From contig NZ_SMKZ01000021.1 of NCBI RefSeq assembly GCF_004349065.1, forward strand, positions 1 through 64,000: 64,000 nt of DNA, given 5' to 3'. Below, piece after piece: positions 33,926-42,769 of the stretch (positions are counted from its first letter, which is position 1; every line of letters starts with the position of its first letter). A program made the position numbers and the translations under genes. Below the pieces are notes generated by a model. That model saw nothing but the letters and a program-made list of their open reading frames with translations. It was not told the DNA's origin and ran no database searches. This DNA comes from Jiangella asiatica. Its GTDB lineage: Bacteria; Actinomycetota; Actinomycetes; Jiangellales; Jiangellaceae.

Positions 33926-34819
33926 CTATCGTCCTTCGACGGCGACGACGTCGAGGCCGAGGTCGAGAGCGCGCACGGAGTGGGTGAGGGCGCCGGTGGA
34001 CAGGTAGTCGACACCGGTGGCGGCGTAGGCGGCGGCCTGACCCAGCGTGAGGCCGCCGCTGACCTCCAGCCGGGCACGTCCGTCGACCGTCTTGACCGCT
34101 TCGAGCACCTGGTCGACGGTGAAGTTGTCCAGCAGCACCAGGTCGGCCCCGGCCTCGACCGCCTCGGCCGCCCCGGCAACGTCGTCAACCTCCACCTCGA
34201 CCGTCAGGCCCGGGTAGCTCTCGCGGACCGCCCGGAACGCCGCGGTGATGCCGCCCGCGGCGGCGATGTGGTTGTCCTTGATCAGCGCCGACTCCGCCAG
34301 CGACGAGCGATGGTTCACACCGCCGCCGACCCGGACGGCGTACTTCTCCAGAGAACGCATCAGTGGGGTCGTCTTGCGGGTGTCGCGGACCTCGGCCCGG
34401 CTGCCGGCGAGCGCGTCGACCCACGCACGGGTGGCGGTGGCGATGCCGGAGAGTCGGCAGGCCAGGTTCAGCGCGGTCCGCTCGGCCAGCAGCAGCGCCC
34501 GGGTACGACCGTGCACGGTCAGCATGTTGGTGCCGGCCGGCACCTGGGCGCCGTCGGCGACGTGCCGCTCGAGCTCGATACCGGCGTCGACCGCGGCGAA
34601 GACAGCTTCGGCCACCGGCAGCCCGGCGAGCACACCGGCCTCCCGGGCCGCCAGTACCGCGACCGCCCGCTGCTCTGCCGGCACGGTGGCGGCGGTGGTG
34701 ACGTCCTCACCGCCGTCGAGGTCCTCCTCCAGCGTGGCCCGGATCAGGTCCTCGACGTACGCAGGATCGAGACCCGCCTCGCGCAGGGCGAGCGTCACGG
34801 CCTCGGGCAGACTCATCAT
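33926..34819 (-). CDS. nadC: nicotinate-nucleotide diphosphorylase (carboxylating)
   Basis: A 297-residue quinolinate phosphoribosyltransferase that converts quinolinate and PRPP to nicotinate mononucleotide. Conserved segments are DVTTAATVPAEQ, RTALNLACRLSGIAT, RDTRKTTPLMRSLEKYAVRVGGGVNHR and the IKDNH loop, then EVEVD and LLDNF. Start ATG 34819 shares one base with the nadB stop (TAATG). Length matches the family. The quinolinate synthase gene nadA, needed between nadB and nadC in the pathway, is not in this window. Confidence 0.95.
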   Translation of the reverse strand: MMSLPEAVTLALREAGLDPAYVEDLIRATLEEDLDGGEDVTTAATVPAEQRAVAVLAAREAGVLAGLPVAEAVFAAVDAGIELERHVADGAQVPAGTNMLTVHGRTRALLLAERTALNLACRLSGIATATRAWVDALAGSRAEVRDTRKTTPLMRSLEKYAVRVGGGVNHRSSLAESALIKDNHIAAAGGITAAFRAVRESYPGLTVEVEVDDVAGAAEAVEAGADLVLLDNFTVDQVLEAVKTVDGRARLEVSGGLTLGQAAAYAATGVDYLSTGALTHSVRALDLGLDVVAVEGR

Positions 34820-36474
34820 TACTCCTTCATGGGTTCATATGTCGTCGTGAGGACGCCGTCCGGGTCGAGGACGCTGACCAGGTGGCCGCGCCAACGCGTG
34901 TCGTCACGTTCCGGGAAGTCCTCACGCCAGTGGCCGCCGCGCGTCTCCTCCCGCAACGCGGCGTGCCGACCGAGCGTAACGGCCACAGTGTGGAGATTTG
35001 TGGTCTCCCAGGAATCCGGCGTCATTCCGTCGTCCACACGGCCGACGCCCATGGTGGCCAGCCGGGCGGCGAGCGTCGTCAGCGACGCCTCCGACCGGAG
35101 CACCCCGGCGCCGGCGGTCATGGCCGACTGGACGAACGGGCGGGCGTCGGCGTCGAGCAAACCGACCGGTCCGCCGCGCTCGACCGGGTCACCGGGGTGG
35201 GCATCGCCCAGCGACGACGCGAGGTCCTCGGCGATCCGGTGCCCCCACACCAGTCCTTCCAGCAGCGAGTTGGACGCCAGCCGGTTCGCGCCGTGCACGC
35301 CGGTGCACGACACCTCCCCGCAGGCGTACAGGCCCGGCACGCTGGTCCGGCCGCGCCGGTCGGTGCGCACGCCGCCGCTGGCGTAGTGCTGCGCGGGCGC
35401 CACCGGCACCAGGTCGGTGGCCGGGTCGATGCCGTACGAACGACAGCGGGCGACGATCGTCGGGAACCGCTCGGCCAGGAACTCACCTCCGAGGTGCCGC
35501 GCGTCGAGCCAGACGTGCTCGGCGCCGGTCTCGGCCATGGCGGTGACGACGCCCTTGGCGACGACGTCGCGCGGCGCGAGTTCGGCCAGCTCGTGCCGGC
35601 CGACCATGAACCGGCGGCCCTCGACGTCGCGGAGCACCGCGCCCTCGCCGCGGACCGCCTCGGAGATCAGCGGCTGCTGGCCCTTGGCCGAGCGGCCCAG
35701 CCACAGCACGGTCGGGTGGAACTGCACGAACTCCAGGTCGGCCACCGCGGCACCGGCACGCAGCGCCACCGCGACGCCGTCGCCGGTGGAGACCGGCGGG
35801 TTGGTGGTCGACGCGTAGACCTGGCCGAGGCCGCCGGTGGCCAGCACGACAGCCCGGCCGAGCGCGGCGCCGACCCCGCTCTGCGTGCCCTCGCCGATGA
35901 CGTGCAGGGTCACCCCGCAGGCGCGGCCGGACGCGTCGGTGAGGATGTCGGTGACCAGGGCGTGCTCGTAGACCTCGATCTGCGGGTCCTCGCGGATCGC
36001 CTCCAGCGCATCCAGAAGCGCACGAGAGATCTCCTTGCCGGTGGCGTCGCCGCCGGAGTGCGCGATGCGGTCGCGGTGGTGCCCGCCCTCGCGGGTGAGC
36101 GCGATGGACCCGTCGGCGGCCAGCTCGAACTCCGCGCCGAGCTCGACCAGCTCGCGCACCCGCCGGGGCCCTTCGGTGACGAGCGTGCGCACGGCGTCTT
36201 CTTCACACAGGCCTACGCCGGCCACCAGCGTGTCGCGCAGGTGCTGCTCGGGGCTGTCCTCCGGGCCGAGCGCAGCGGCGATGCCGCCCTGCGCCCACGC
36301 GGTGGCGCTGTCGGCCAGGCGGGTCTTCGTCACCAGCAGCACCCGGCCGGCCTTGCGCGCTTCGAGGGCCGCGGTCAGCCCGGCGATGCCGCTGCCGACC
36401 ACGACGACGTCGGCGGACACCGTCCACCCGGGCGCCTCGGTGCGCAGCCGACGCGCGATGCGTACTCCGGTCAC
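34819..36474 (-). CDS. nadB: L-aspartate oxidase
   Basis: A 551-residue FAD enzyme that oxidises L-aspartate to iminoaspartate for quinolinate synthesis. The FAD-binding motif VVVVGSGIAGLTAALEA is near the N-terminus; TKTRLADSATAWAQGGIAAAL, REGGHHRDRIAHSGGDATG and the later CGEVSCTGVHGANRLASNSLLEGLVWG are characteristic. The C-terminal helical domain is complete. GTG 36474 is the start. A TAGGCT box at 36488-36483 lies 8 nt before it, so a leaderless transcript is possible, although panC upstream may also read through across a 114-nt gap. Confidence 0.95.
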   Translation of the reverse strand: MTGVRIARRLRTEAPGWTVSADVVVVGSGIAGLTAALEARKAGRVLLVTKTRLADSATAWAQGGIAAALGPEDSPEQHLRDTLVAGVGLCEEDAVRTLVTEGPRRVRELVELGAEFELAADGSIALTREGGHHRDRIAHSGGDATGKEISRALLDALEAIREDPQIEVYEHALVTDILTDASGRACGVTLHVIGEGTQSGVGAALGRAVVLATGGLGQVYASTTNPPVSTGDGVAVALRAGAAVADLEFVQFHPTVLWLGRSAKGQQPLISEAVRGEGAVLRDVEGRRFMVGRHELAELAPRDVVAKGVVTAMAETGAEHVWLDARHLGGEFLAERFPTIVARCRSYGIDPATDLVPVAPAQHYASGGVRTDRRGRTSVPGLYACGEVSCTGVHGANRLASNSLLEGLVWGHRIAEDLASSLGDAHPGDPVERGGPVGLLDADARPFVQSAMTAGAGVLRSEASLTTLAARLATMGVGRVDDGMTPDSWETTNLHTVAVTLGRHAALREETRGGHWREDFPERDDTRWRGHLVSVLDPDGVLTTTYEPMKE

Positions 36475-36588
36475 GCCGGGAAAGCCTACGACGGTGTGGG
36501 CGTTTCCCCTACCTCGCGCCCACTGGGCGACATGGAGCCGGCCCGGGCCGCCCAGGCGGCCGGAGAGAACCTGCTCGTCCAGCCCTGA

Positions 36589-37434
36589 CTAAGGCAGCTC
36601 GATTGCGGCGTTGTCGATCAGTCGAGTTCCGCGGCCCACCCTCGCTGCCACCAGCAGTCTCGCCGGGCCGTGCTCCGGCGCCGGTTCGAGCCGCGGTCCG
36701 CGAAGCTCCAGATAGTCGACGGCGACGGCGTCGGGCTTCAGCTCCGCGGCCGCGGCGGCGACGACGGCGTCCGGACCGGAGCCGGCCGCGTCGGCGCCGG
36801 CGCGAAGGGCCCGCGACAGCGCCAGCGCCGCTGTGTGCTCCTCGTCGGACAGGTAGCGGTTGCGGCTGGACAGCGCCAGGCCGTCGGCCTCGCGGACGGT
36901 CGGCACGCCGACGATCTGGTAAGGCAGCTCCAGGTCGGCCACCATCCGGCGGATCAGCGTGAGCTGCTGGTAATCCTTCTCACCGAAGACGGCATAGGTC
37001 GGCACGGTGAGGTTGAGCAACTTGGCCACCACGGTCAGGACGCCGGCGAAGTGCCCGGGACGGACCGCGCCCTCCAACTCGCGCCCCAGCGTTCCGGGCT
37101 CGACGGTGACCACGGGCTGGCCGCCGGGATACAGCTCGGCGTCGTCGGGCGCGAAGACGAGGTCGACCCCCTCGTCGGCGCAGGCCGCGAGGTCGGACTC
37201 GAACGTGCGCGGATAGCGCTCGAGGTCCTCGCCCGGGCCGAACTGCAGCGGGTTGACGAAGATCGTGACGATGACGGAGCCGTCGCCGCCCACGAGGTCG
37301 CGGGCGGCGCGTATGAGGGCGCGATGACCATCGTGCAGCGCGCCCATGGTCATGACCACGGAGCTGACGGTGTCGGCCGCCGCCAGGGCGTCGGCGAGCT
37401 GGTCGCGGGTGCGGGCTACCACCGGGCCGGTCAC
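36589..37434 (-). CDS. panC: pantothenate synthetase
   Basis: A 281-residue enzyme that joins pantoate and beta-alanine with ATP. Signature segments are [15 protein letters not shown] (HxGH motif), [17 protein letters not shown], the FGEKDYQQL pantoate site and [14 protein letters not shown] (KMSKS-like SSRN). GTG 37434 gives the family's usual N-terminus; the longer frame upstream is not conserved. panD, which supplies beta-alanine, is in this window but 20 kb away. In many actinomycetes a DUF2520 protein gene is directly upstream of panC; here it is displaced by about 4.4 kb. Confidence 0.94.
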   Translation of the reverse strand: MTGPVVARTRDQLADALAAADTVSSVVMTMGALHDGHRALIRAARDLVGGDGSVIVTIFVNPLQFGPGEDLERYPRTFESDLAACADEGVDLVFAPDDAELYPGGQPVVTVEPGTLGRELEGAVRPGHFAGVLTVVAKLLNLTVPTYAVFGEKDYQQLTLIRRMVADLELPYQIVGVPTVREADGLALSSRNRYLSDEEHTAALALSRALRAGADAAGSGPDAVVAAAAAELKPDAVAVDYLELRGPRLEPAPEHGPARLLVAARVGRGTRLIDNAAIELP

Positions 37435-37454
37435 GCGGCCCAGCGTAGCCGCCG

Positions 37455-38474
37455 TCAGTCGGTGACGACCGCCTGGACCTCGGCCACCGGGACATCGAAC
37501 GTCGCGGACGTCGTCTGCGGGTCCAGCGGGCCCTGCGGCTCGCCGTTGGCGAACCACTCGATGTCCCACTGGCTCTCGGCCAGCACCCGAGACACCTGGC
37601 CCGGCTGGTTCGCGCTGGAGCGGGTGAACGTCAGCGAGCAGTCCGTCGTCGCACCCTCGGACCAGGGAACCCCGGTGCCGGTGCACGACACGGGCGCGGC
37701 GTTCGCGGCGGAGAAGTTCATCGAACCCAGGACCGCTACGACCCGGGCGACGTTGTCGCCGGCCTGGGCGTTGACCTCCAGCGTGACCGGGCCATCGTCG
37801 AGCCACAGCCAGGTCGGAACGTTCACGATGGTGGCGCCGTCGCCGTCGCGCCGAGGGTTCCAGGCGATCTCGGGTTCCGGCAGCGTCATCTCGTCGTAGG
37901 CGACCTCCATGAGCAGCTCCGGCGGGATGTCCGGCACCGGCGGCTGCTCGTTCAGCTCGACGTAGACGGGGTGATGCTCGGCGAACCAGTCGGTGGCGTA
38001 CTGCTGGAAGTCGTCGAGCGACCCTTCATAGTTCTCCGACGAGCACGCCGTGAGCCACCATTCGCCCTCGGTGTCGTCCTTGTACTGCTCGTAGTTGGGC
38101 CACGGCTCGTACGGCTCACGGTCCGGCGTCGGCATGTTGTCGTAGTACCCGCTCTCGACCTGGTCGTAGTACTCCTTGCCGGTCAGCGACGAGGCCCAGT
38201 AGAAGCACGGCGGCATCACGTAGACCGTCTCGGCAGGGATCTCGTAGCCCTCGTCGCCCGCCGTGGTGCCCGAACCCCACACGGTGATACTGACGGTGCC
38301 GTTGCCGGACTCGGCGTCGGAGCCGTCGTCGTCGCAGCCGCCGGTGCCGCAGCGCGGCGCCGGCTCGGCGGGGGTCGGAGTGGCGGCCACCAGCGCCGGT
38401 GCGGCGACGGCGACCAGGACGGTGGTCAACCCGAGCGCGGCGCGCCGGGCCGTCAGGCGAAGGTTCGTCAGCAT
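37455..38474 (-). CDS. secreted protein of unknown function
   Basis: A 339-residue exported protein. The signal peptide is about 1-31 ([19 protein letters not shown]). Mature part: a short Cys/Gly/Asp-rich start ([10 protein letters not shown]), a Tyr/Trp/Glu-rich middle ([23 protein letters not shown]), a segment [13 protein letters not shown] and a C-terminal beta-rich region ([24 protein letters not shown]) that resembles an extracellular sandwich. Five or more cysteines could form disulfides. No enzyme motif was found. ATG 38474 overlaps the upstream lipoprotein stop by 7 nt, so the two are coupled. Composition is richer in acidic and aromatic residues than neighbouring metabolic genes. 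Confidence 0.8.
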   Translation of the reverse strand: MLTNLRLTARRAALGLTTVLVAVAAPALVAATPTPAEPAPRCGTGGCDDDGSDAESGNGTVSITVWGSGTTAGDEGYEIPAETVYVMPPCFYWASSLTGKEYYDQVESGYYDNMPTPDREPYEPWPNYEQYKDDTEGEWWLTACSSENYEGSLDDFQQYATDWFAEHHPVYVELNEQPPVPDIPPELLMEVAYDEMTLPEPEIAWNPRRDGDGATIVNVPTWLWLDDGPVTLEVNAQAGDNVARVVAVLGSMNFSAANAAPVSCTGTGVPWSEGATTDCSLTFTRSSANQPGQVSRVLAESQWDIEWFANGEPQGPLDPQTTSATFDVPVAEVQAVVTD

Positions 38475-39100
38475 GACTGGTCCTCGTGGAAGGTGTTCTC
38501 GTTGACCATCCAGCCCGTGCCGCCGCTGTTCGCGACGACCACCTGGATCGGCATCACTGGATGTTCGTCGATGCCGTCCACCGGGCGCTCCTCGCCGTCG
38601 TCGATGATCGTGAGCGCCGAAGCGTCCGCGCACCCACCGAGGACGACGACGTTGTCGCCGGACTGCTCGACGGTCAGCGTGATGGTCATCTCGCCGCTGT
38701 ACCGGATTCCGTTCTCGACCTGGTAGTCCAGGGATCCCTGGGTGTCCTCGACGACGCTCGGCACCGCCAGGACCGGCAGCCGCTCGCTGAGCTGGACCTC
38801 CCGCAGCGTGCGCCGCCACTCGCGCGCGAACTCGACGTAGACGGCCAGCGCCGTCGCCTCGAGGTCGTTGGCGGCCGCCGGCTCGACGATGGTGAGACCC
38901 GCCTCCGGGAAGGCGTGCTCGGTGGGCTCGGCCGGGTCCGTGGTCGGCGTCGTCTCGGCCTCGGTGGGTGTCGCGGCGGTGGGTTCCGTGGTGTCGCTGC
39001 CCAGACCGGTCGGTTCCTCGGCGCCGCCACCGCACGCACCCAGGATGACAAGGACAGCAGCTGCCGAACTCAGGGCCCCAAGGGCCGATCCGGTCCTCAC
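38468..39100 (-). CDS. lipoprotein of unknown function
   Basis: A 210-residue lipoprotein. GTG 39100 with GGGGAG 8 nt upstream gives a signal ending in the lipobox LVILGACGGG. A Thr/Pro/Glu-rich tether (about 30-65) leads to a globular domain with AVYVEFAREWRRTLREVQLSERLPVL and DYQVENGIRYSGEMTITL, compatible with an NTF2-like or TIM44-like fold that I cannot confirm. The last residues contain a Cys pair candidate (GGCADAS and the terminal SC). It is co-translated with the next secreted protein, suggesting that the two work together at the cell surface. Confidence 0.78.
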   Translation of the reverse strand: MRTGSALGALSSAAAVLVILGACGGGAEEPTGLGSDTTEPTAATPTEAETTPTTDPAEPTEHAFPEAGLTIVEPAAANDLEATALAVYVEFAREWRRTLREVQLSERLPVLAVPSVVEDTQGSLDYQVENGIRYSGEMTITLTVEQSGDNVVVLGGCADASALTIIDDGEERPVDGIDEHPVMPIQVVVANSGGTGWMVNENTFHEDQSC

Positions 39101-39215
39101 GCGCCGTTCTCCCCGTGGCCGTCGCTGCGTCGTCTCGTGCGTCCCTGCGTGCCCGGCGGCACCGTAGCACAAATCCCATGACGCCGAGACATGGGACGTG
39201 TACTGTTGCCCGACT

Positions 39216-40010
39216 GTGCGCCTGTTTGCCGCCTTCGTAGCTATGGGATTCCGGCGGTGGTCCACATACCGGCTGGCCACGGCGGCCGGCGCCTTCACCA
39301 ACACGGTGTTCGGCCTCATCAAGGCCTCCATCACCGTCGCCACGGTCGGTGCCGCCGGTGGAACGCTGGCCGGCTACGACGCCGTCACGGGCGCCACGTA
39401 CGCCTGGGTGGTGCAGGCGCTGGTCGCTCCGGTCAACGTCTTCCACTGGAGCGAGCTGGCGCAGCGGGTCCGTGACGGCGACGTCGCGGTCGACCTCGCC
39501 AGGCCGGTGGACCCGCAGTTCGCGTACCTGGCGTCGTTCCTCGGCCGGGGCGCCTACCAGTTCCTGCCCCGAGCCCTCCCGCCGCTGCTGACCGGCGCGC
39601 TGACCACCGGGCTGGCGCTGCCGCTGGCGCCGCTGCCGTACCTCCTCGGCGCGGTCAGCGTCCTCCTCGCCGTCGCGCTCTCGTTCGCGTGCTGGTGGAT
39701 CGTGAACCTCACCGCGTTCTGGGTGGTGGAGCTGCGTGGCCTCATCACGCTGTACGTCGTCGCCATGAGCGTGCTGTCCGGGCTCATCATTCCGGTGCAC
39801 TGGTTCCCCGGCTGGCTGGCCACCGTCGCCGACCTGACGCCGTTCCCCTCGCTGCTGCAGGCGCCGGTCGACGTGATCATGGGCCGGGTCGAGGGGACCG
39901 AGGCCCTGGGCGTCCTTGCTGTCCAGGCCGGCTGGCTGCTCGGGATGCTGCTGTTGGGCCGGCTGGTGTTCGCCCGCGGCGCCGCCAAGCTGGTGGTCCA
40001 GGGTGGCTGA
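39216..40010 (+). CDS. ABC-2 family transporter permease (first of pair)
   Basis: A 264-residue membrane protein with about six helices, of the ABC-2 permease group found as a pair with a dedicated ATPase. N-terminal cytoplasmic segment FRRWSTYRLATAAGAFTNTVF; DVAVDLARPVDPQFAYLA is a typical loop between helices 2 and 3. GTG 39216 is preferred; a -10-like TACTGT ends 9 nt before it, so the message may be nearly leaderless. It is the first gene of a three-gene operon, divergent from the lipoprotein gene across 115 bp. The exported substrate is unknown. Confidence 0.87.
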   Translation: MRLFAAFVAMGFRRWSTYRLATAAGAFTNTVFGLIKASITVATVGAAGGTLAGYDAVTGATYAWVVQALVAPVNVFHWSELAQRVRDGDVAVDLARPVDPQFAYLASFLGRGAYQFLPRALPPLLTGALTTGLALPLAPLPYLLGAVSVLLAVALSFACWWIVNLTAFWVVELRGLITLYVVAMSVLSGLIIPVHWFPGWLATVADLTPFPSLLQAPVDVIMGRVEGTEALGVLAVQAGWLLGMLLLGRLVFARGAAKLVVQGG

Positions 40011-40014
40011 GCGA

Positions 40015-40806
40015 ATGCGTGCCTACCGCGTGCTGCTCGGGTCGCGGATGCGCTCGCAGACGGCGTACCGGCGCTCGTTCGCCTTCGACATCCTGGGCAG
40101 CGTGGGCATCGGCGTGGTCGAGTTCGCCGAGGTCTACATCATCTTCACCAACGTGGACGTGCTCGGTGAGCTGGACTTCGCCGCGGCGGCCCTGCTGTTC
40201 GCCCTGGCCAACGTGGGGTTCAGCGTCGCTGACATGGTGGTCGGCCACGTGGACCGGCTGCCGGCCTACCTGCGCGAGGGGACGCTCGACGCGTTCCTGC
40301 TGCGGCCGCTGCCGGTGCTGGCGCAGCTGATCACCAGCGACATCTCGCTGCGCCGGCTGGGCCGCACCGGCGTGGCCACCGCCGTCTTCGCGGTCGCGCT
40401 GCCGCTGAATGACATCGTGTGGACACCCGCGACGGTGACCCTCGTGGTGGTCGCGCCGGTGACCGCGGCCGCGATCTTCGCCGCGCTGTTCGTGTGCGCG
40501 GCGGCCATCCAGTTCTGGCTGGTCGAAGGTGGGGAGTTCGCCAACGCGTTCACCTATGGCGGTGCCTACGCCTCGGAGTACCCGGCCAGCATCTACAGCC
40601 TGCCGATGCGGCTGCTGTTCTCCTTCGTCGTCCCCGCGGCGTTCGCGGCCTACCTGCCGCTGCTGGTGCTGCTGGACTTGCCCGGCCCGGCCGGGTTGCC
40701 GCAGTGGCTCGGCTGGTGCACTCCGCTCGCCGCGGCCGTCATCTGGGCCGTCGCCCTGGCCGGCTGGCGTGCCGGCCTGCGCCACTACACGGGAGCCGGA
40801 TCGTGA
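40015..40806 (+). CDS. ABC-2 family transporter permease (second of pair)
   Basis: A permease of about 263 residues, six helices, same group as the preceding gene. FDILGSVGIGVVEFAEVYIIF forms the first helix; VVGHVDRLPAYLREGTLDAFLLRPLPVLAQL is the loop shared with the partner, in which the partner has a DVAVDLARPVDPQ equivalent. The ATG at 40015 follows GGGTGG by 7 nt; a GTG at 40003 that overlaps the upstream stop is the alternative. The 3' end overlaps the ATPase start by 4 nt. The two permeases should form a heterodimeric channel. Confidence 0.87.
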   Translation: MRAYRVLLGSRMRSQTAYRRSFAFDILGSVGIGVVEFAEVYIIFTNVDVLGELDFAAAALLFALANVGFSVADMVVGHVDRLPAYLREGTLDAFLLRPLPVLAQLITSDISLRRLGRTGVATAVFAVALPLNDIVWTPATVTLVVVAPVTAAAIFAALFVCAAAIQFWLVEGGEFANAFTYGGAYASEYPASIYSLPMRLLFSFVVPAAFAAYLPLLVLLDLPGPAGLPQWLGWCTPLAAAVIWAVALAGWRAGLRHYTGAGS

Positions 40807-41798
40807 CCGAGCCGATCATCAGCGTGCGTGACCTGCGCCGCGAGTTCGTCGTCCGCTCACCTGCCGGCCGGCTGCGGCGCACGCGCACCGTCGTCGCCGC
40901 CGTCGACGGGTTGAGCTTCGACCTCGAGGCGGGGTCGGCGGTCGGTTACATCGGCGCCAACGGCGCCGGCAAGTCGACGACCATCAAGATGCTCACCGGC
41001 ATCCTGGTACCGACCGCCGGGACGGTGCGGACCTGCGGCCTGGAGCCCATCCGCCGTCGTCGCGAACTGGCCCGGCAGATCGGCGTCGTGTTCGGACAGC
41101 GCAGCCAGCTGTGGTGGGACCTCCCGCTGCGCGAGTCGTTCCGGACACTGGCGGCGATCCACCGGCTGCCGACGGCGTCCTGGCCGGCCCGGCGCGACGA
41201 GCTGGTGGAGCGGCTGGACCTGGGGTCGTTCATGGACACCCCGGTGCGCCAGCTCTCCCTCGGCCAGCGCATCCGCGGTGAGATCGCCGCCGCGCTGCTG
41301 CACTCGCCACCGCTGCTGATCCTCGACGAGCCCACCATCGGCCTGGACGTGCTGAGCAAGGAGCGGCTGCGGGTCTTCCTGGCCGAGCAGCGCGCGCTGC
41401 ACGGCACCACGCTGCTGCTGACCACGCACGACATGGACGACGTGCAACGGCTCACCGAGCGGATCATCGTGGTGGATCACGGGCGGTGCGTCTACGACGG
41501 GACGCTGACCGGCCTGGTGGCCCGGGTCGGCGCCGAGCGGGTCATGGCGGTGGACCTGGCCGAACCGGTCACGTCACTGGGCGAGATATCCGGGACGCGG
41601 ACGGTGGCGGTGGAGTCCGACGGGCTGCGGCACCGGCTGGCGTTCGCGCCGGAGCGGACGACGGCGGGCGCGATCCTGGAGGCTCTCGGCCGGCGGGCAC
41701 AGGTGCGCGACCTGGCGATCGAGGAGCCCGACATCGAGGACGTCGTGCGCCGGCTCTACCTGTCCCAGACACGGACCCCGCGAAGCCCTTCCCCGTAG
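40803..41798 (+). CDS. ABC-2 transporter ATP-binding protein
   Basis: A 331-residue ATPase for the two preceding permeases. Walker A is GANGAGKST, the Q-loop region reads VVFGQRSQLWWDLP, the signature is LSLGQRIRGEIAAALL, Walker B is LLILDEPTIGLD and the switch His is in TTHDMDD. The QRSQLWWDLP segment and the LSLGQ signature mark the subgroup that works with the ABC-2 permease pair (often called daunorubicin-resistance-like). The C-terminal 90 residues are the usual accessory domain. GTG 40803 overlaps the upstream stop by 4 nt. Confidence 0.93.
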   Translation: MTEPIISVRDLRREFVVRSPAGRLRRTRTVVAAVDGLSFDLEAGSAVGYIGANGAGKSTTIKMLTGILVPTAGTVRTCGLEPIRRRRELARQIGVVFGQRSQLWWDLPLRESFRTLAAIHRLPTASWPARRDELVERLDLGSFMDTPVRQLSLGQRIRGEIAAALLHSPPLLILDEPTIGLDVLSKERLRVFLAEQRALHGTTLLLTTHDMDDVQRLTERIIVVDHGRCVYDGTLTGLVARVGAERVMAVDLAEPVTSLGEISGTRTVAVESDGLRHRLAFAPERTTAGAILEALGRRAQVRDLAIEEPDIEDVVRRLYLSQTRTPRSPSP

Positions 41799-41818
41799 TC
41801 GCGCGGAAAGCGCCGTTG

Positions 41819-42712
41819 TCAGTCCGGGGCGGGCGGTTCGGCGAGGACGTCGAGCAGCGCCTCCGCGTCGCTGGCCTTGAGGCGGCCGTCGGCCAGGGCA
41901 CGGGCGGCGGTGCGCCGGGCCAGCGCCGCATAGGCGCCGGCGGCCTCCGGCAGCGCGGCGGTGATCTCGCGCAGGTGGCTGTCGACGGTGCCGGCGTCGC
42001 CGCGGGCGACCGGGCCGGTGAGCGCCTCGTCGCCCTGGCGCAGGCTGTTGTCGAGCGCGGCGGACAGCAGCGGCGCGAGCATCCGGTCCGGCTCGTCGAC
42101 TCCGGCCGAGCGCAGCAGGTCCATGGCGTCGTTGATCAGCGTCACCAGATGGTTGGCGCCGTGGGCCAGCGCCGCGTGGTAGAGCGCGCGGCGCTCCTCC
42201 GCGACCCGGATCGGCTCGGAGCCCATTTCGACCACCAGTGCCTCGGCCACCGGCCACAGCGGCTCCGGCGCGGTGACCCCGAAGGTCGCGCCGGACAGCC
42301 GCTGCAGGTCGACCGACGTGCCGGTGAACGTCATGGCCGGGTGAAGGGCCAGCGGCAGGGCACCCGCGCGGGTGGCCGGGTCCAGGACCCCGACTCCGTA
42401 CCGTCCGCTGGTGTGCACGATCAGCTGGCCGGCCCGGATCTCGCGGGTCCTGGCCAGCCCTTCGACCAGGCCGGGCAGGGCGTCGTCGGGGACCGTGAGC
42501 AGCACCAGCCCGGACCGCGCGAGCACCCTTGGAACGTCGAGCAGCGGCACGCCGGGCAGCAGGGCGTCGGCGCGGGTACGACTGGTCAAGGAGACCCCGT
42601 ACCCGGCCACGACGTGATGGCCGGCCCGGGCGAGCGCCGCACCGAGCACCGCGCCGACCCGCCCGGTGCCGACGACGCCCACGTCCAGGCGCGCCGGCCG
42701 TTCCTCCGTCAC
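41819..42712 (-). CDS. Rossmann-like/DUF2520 domain protein
   Basis: A 297-residue protein with an NAD(P)-binding Rossmann domain (VGVVGTGRVGAVLGAALARAGH) and a C-terminal DUF2520 helical domain (about 155-290, with ALYHAALAHGANHLVTLINDAMDLL). It resembles NADP-dependent oxidoreductases of the ketopantoate-reductase-like superfamily, and in actinomycetes it usually sits immediately before panC, which hints at a role in pantothenate or related metabolism. Here 4.4 kb of unrelated transporter and lipoprotein genes lie between the two. GTG 42712 is the start; the ribosome site is weak. Confidence 0.88.
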   Translation of the reverse strand: MTEERPARLDVGVVGTGRVGAVLGAALARAGHHVVAGYGVSLTSRTRADALLPGVPLLDVPRVLARSGLVLLTVPDDALPGLVEGLARTREIRAGQLIVHTSGRYGVGVLDPATRAGALPLALHPAMTFTGTSVDLQRLSGATFGVTAPEPLWPVAEALVVEMGSEPIRVAEERRALYHAALAHGANHLVTLINDAMDLLRSAGVDEPDRMLAPLLSAALDNSLRQGDEALTGPVARGDAGTVDSHLREITAALPEAAGAYAALARRTAARALADGRLKASDAEALLDVLAEPPAPD

Positions 42713-42769
42713 AAATCACAGGCTAGGCCACCGCGGCGTGGAATCCGCGGCCGGCGCGGCGGCCGGCGA

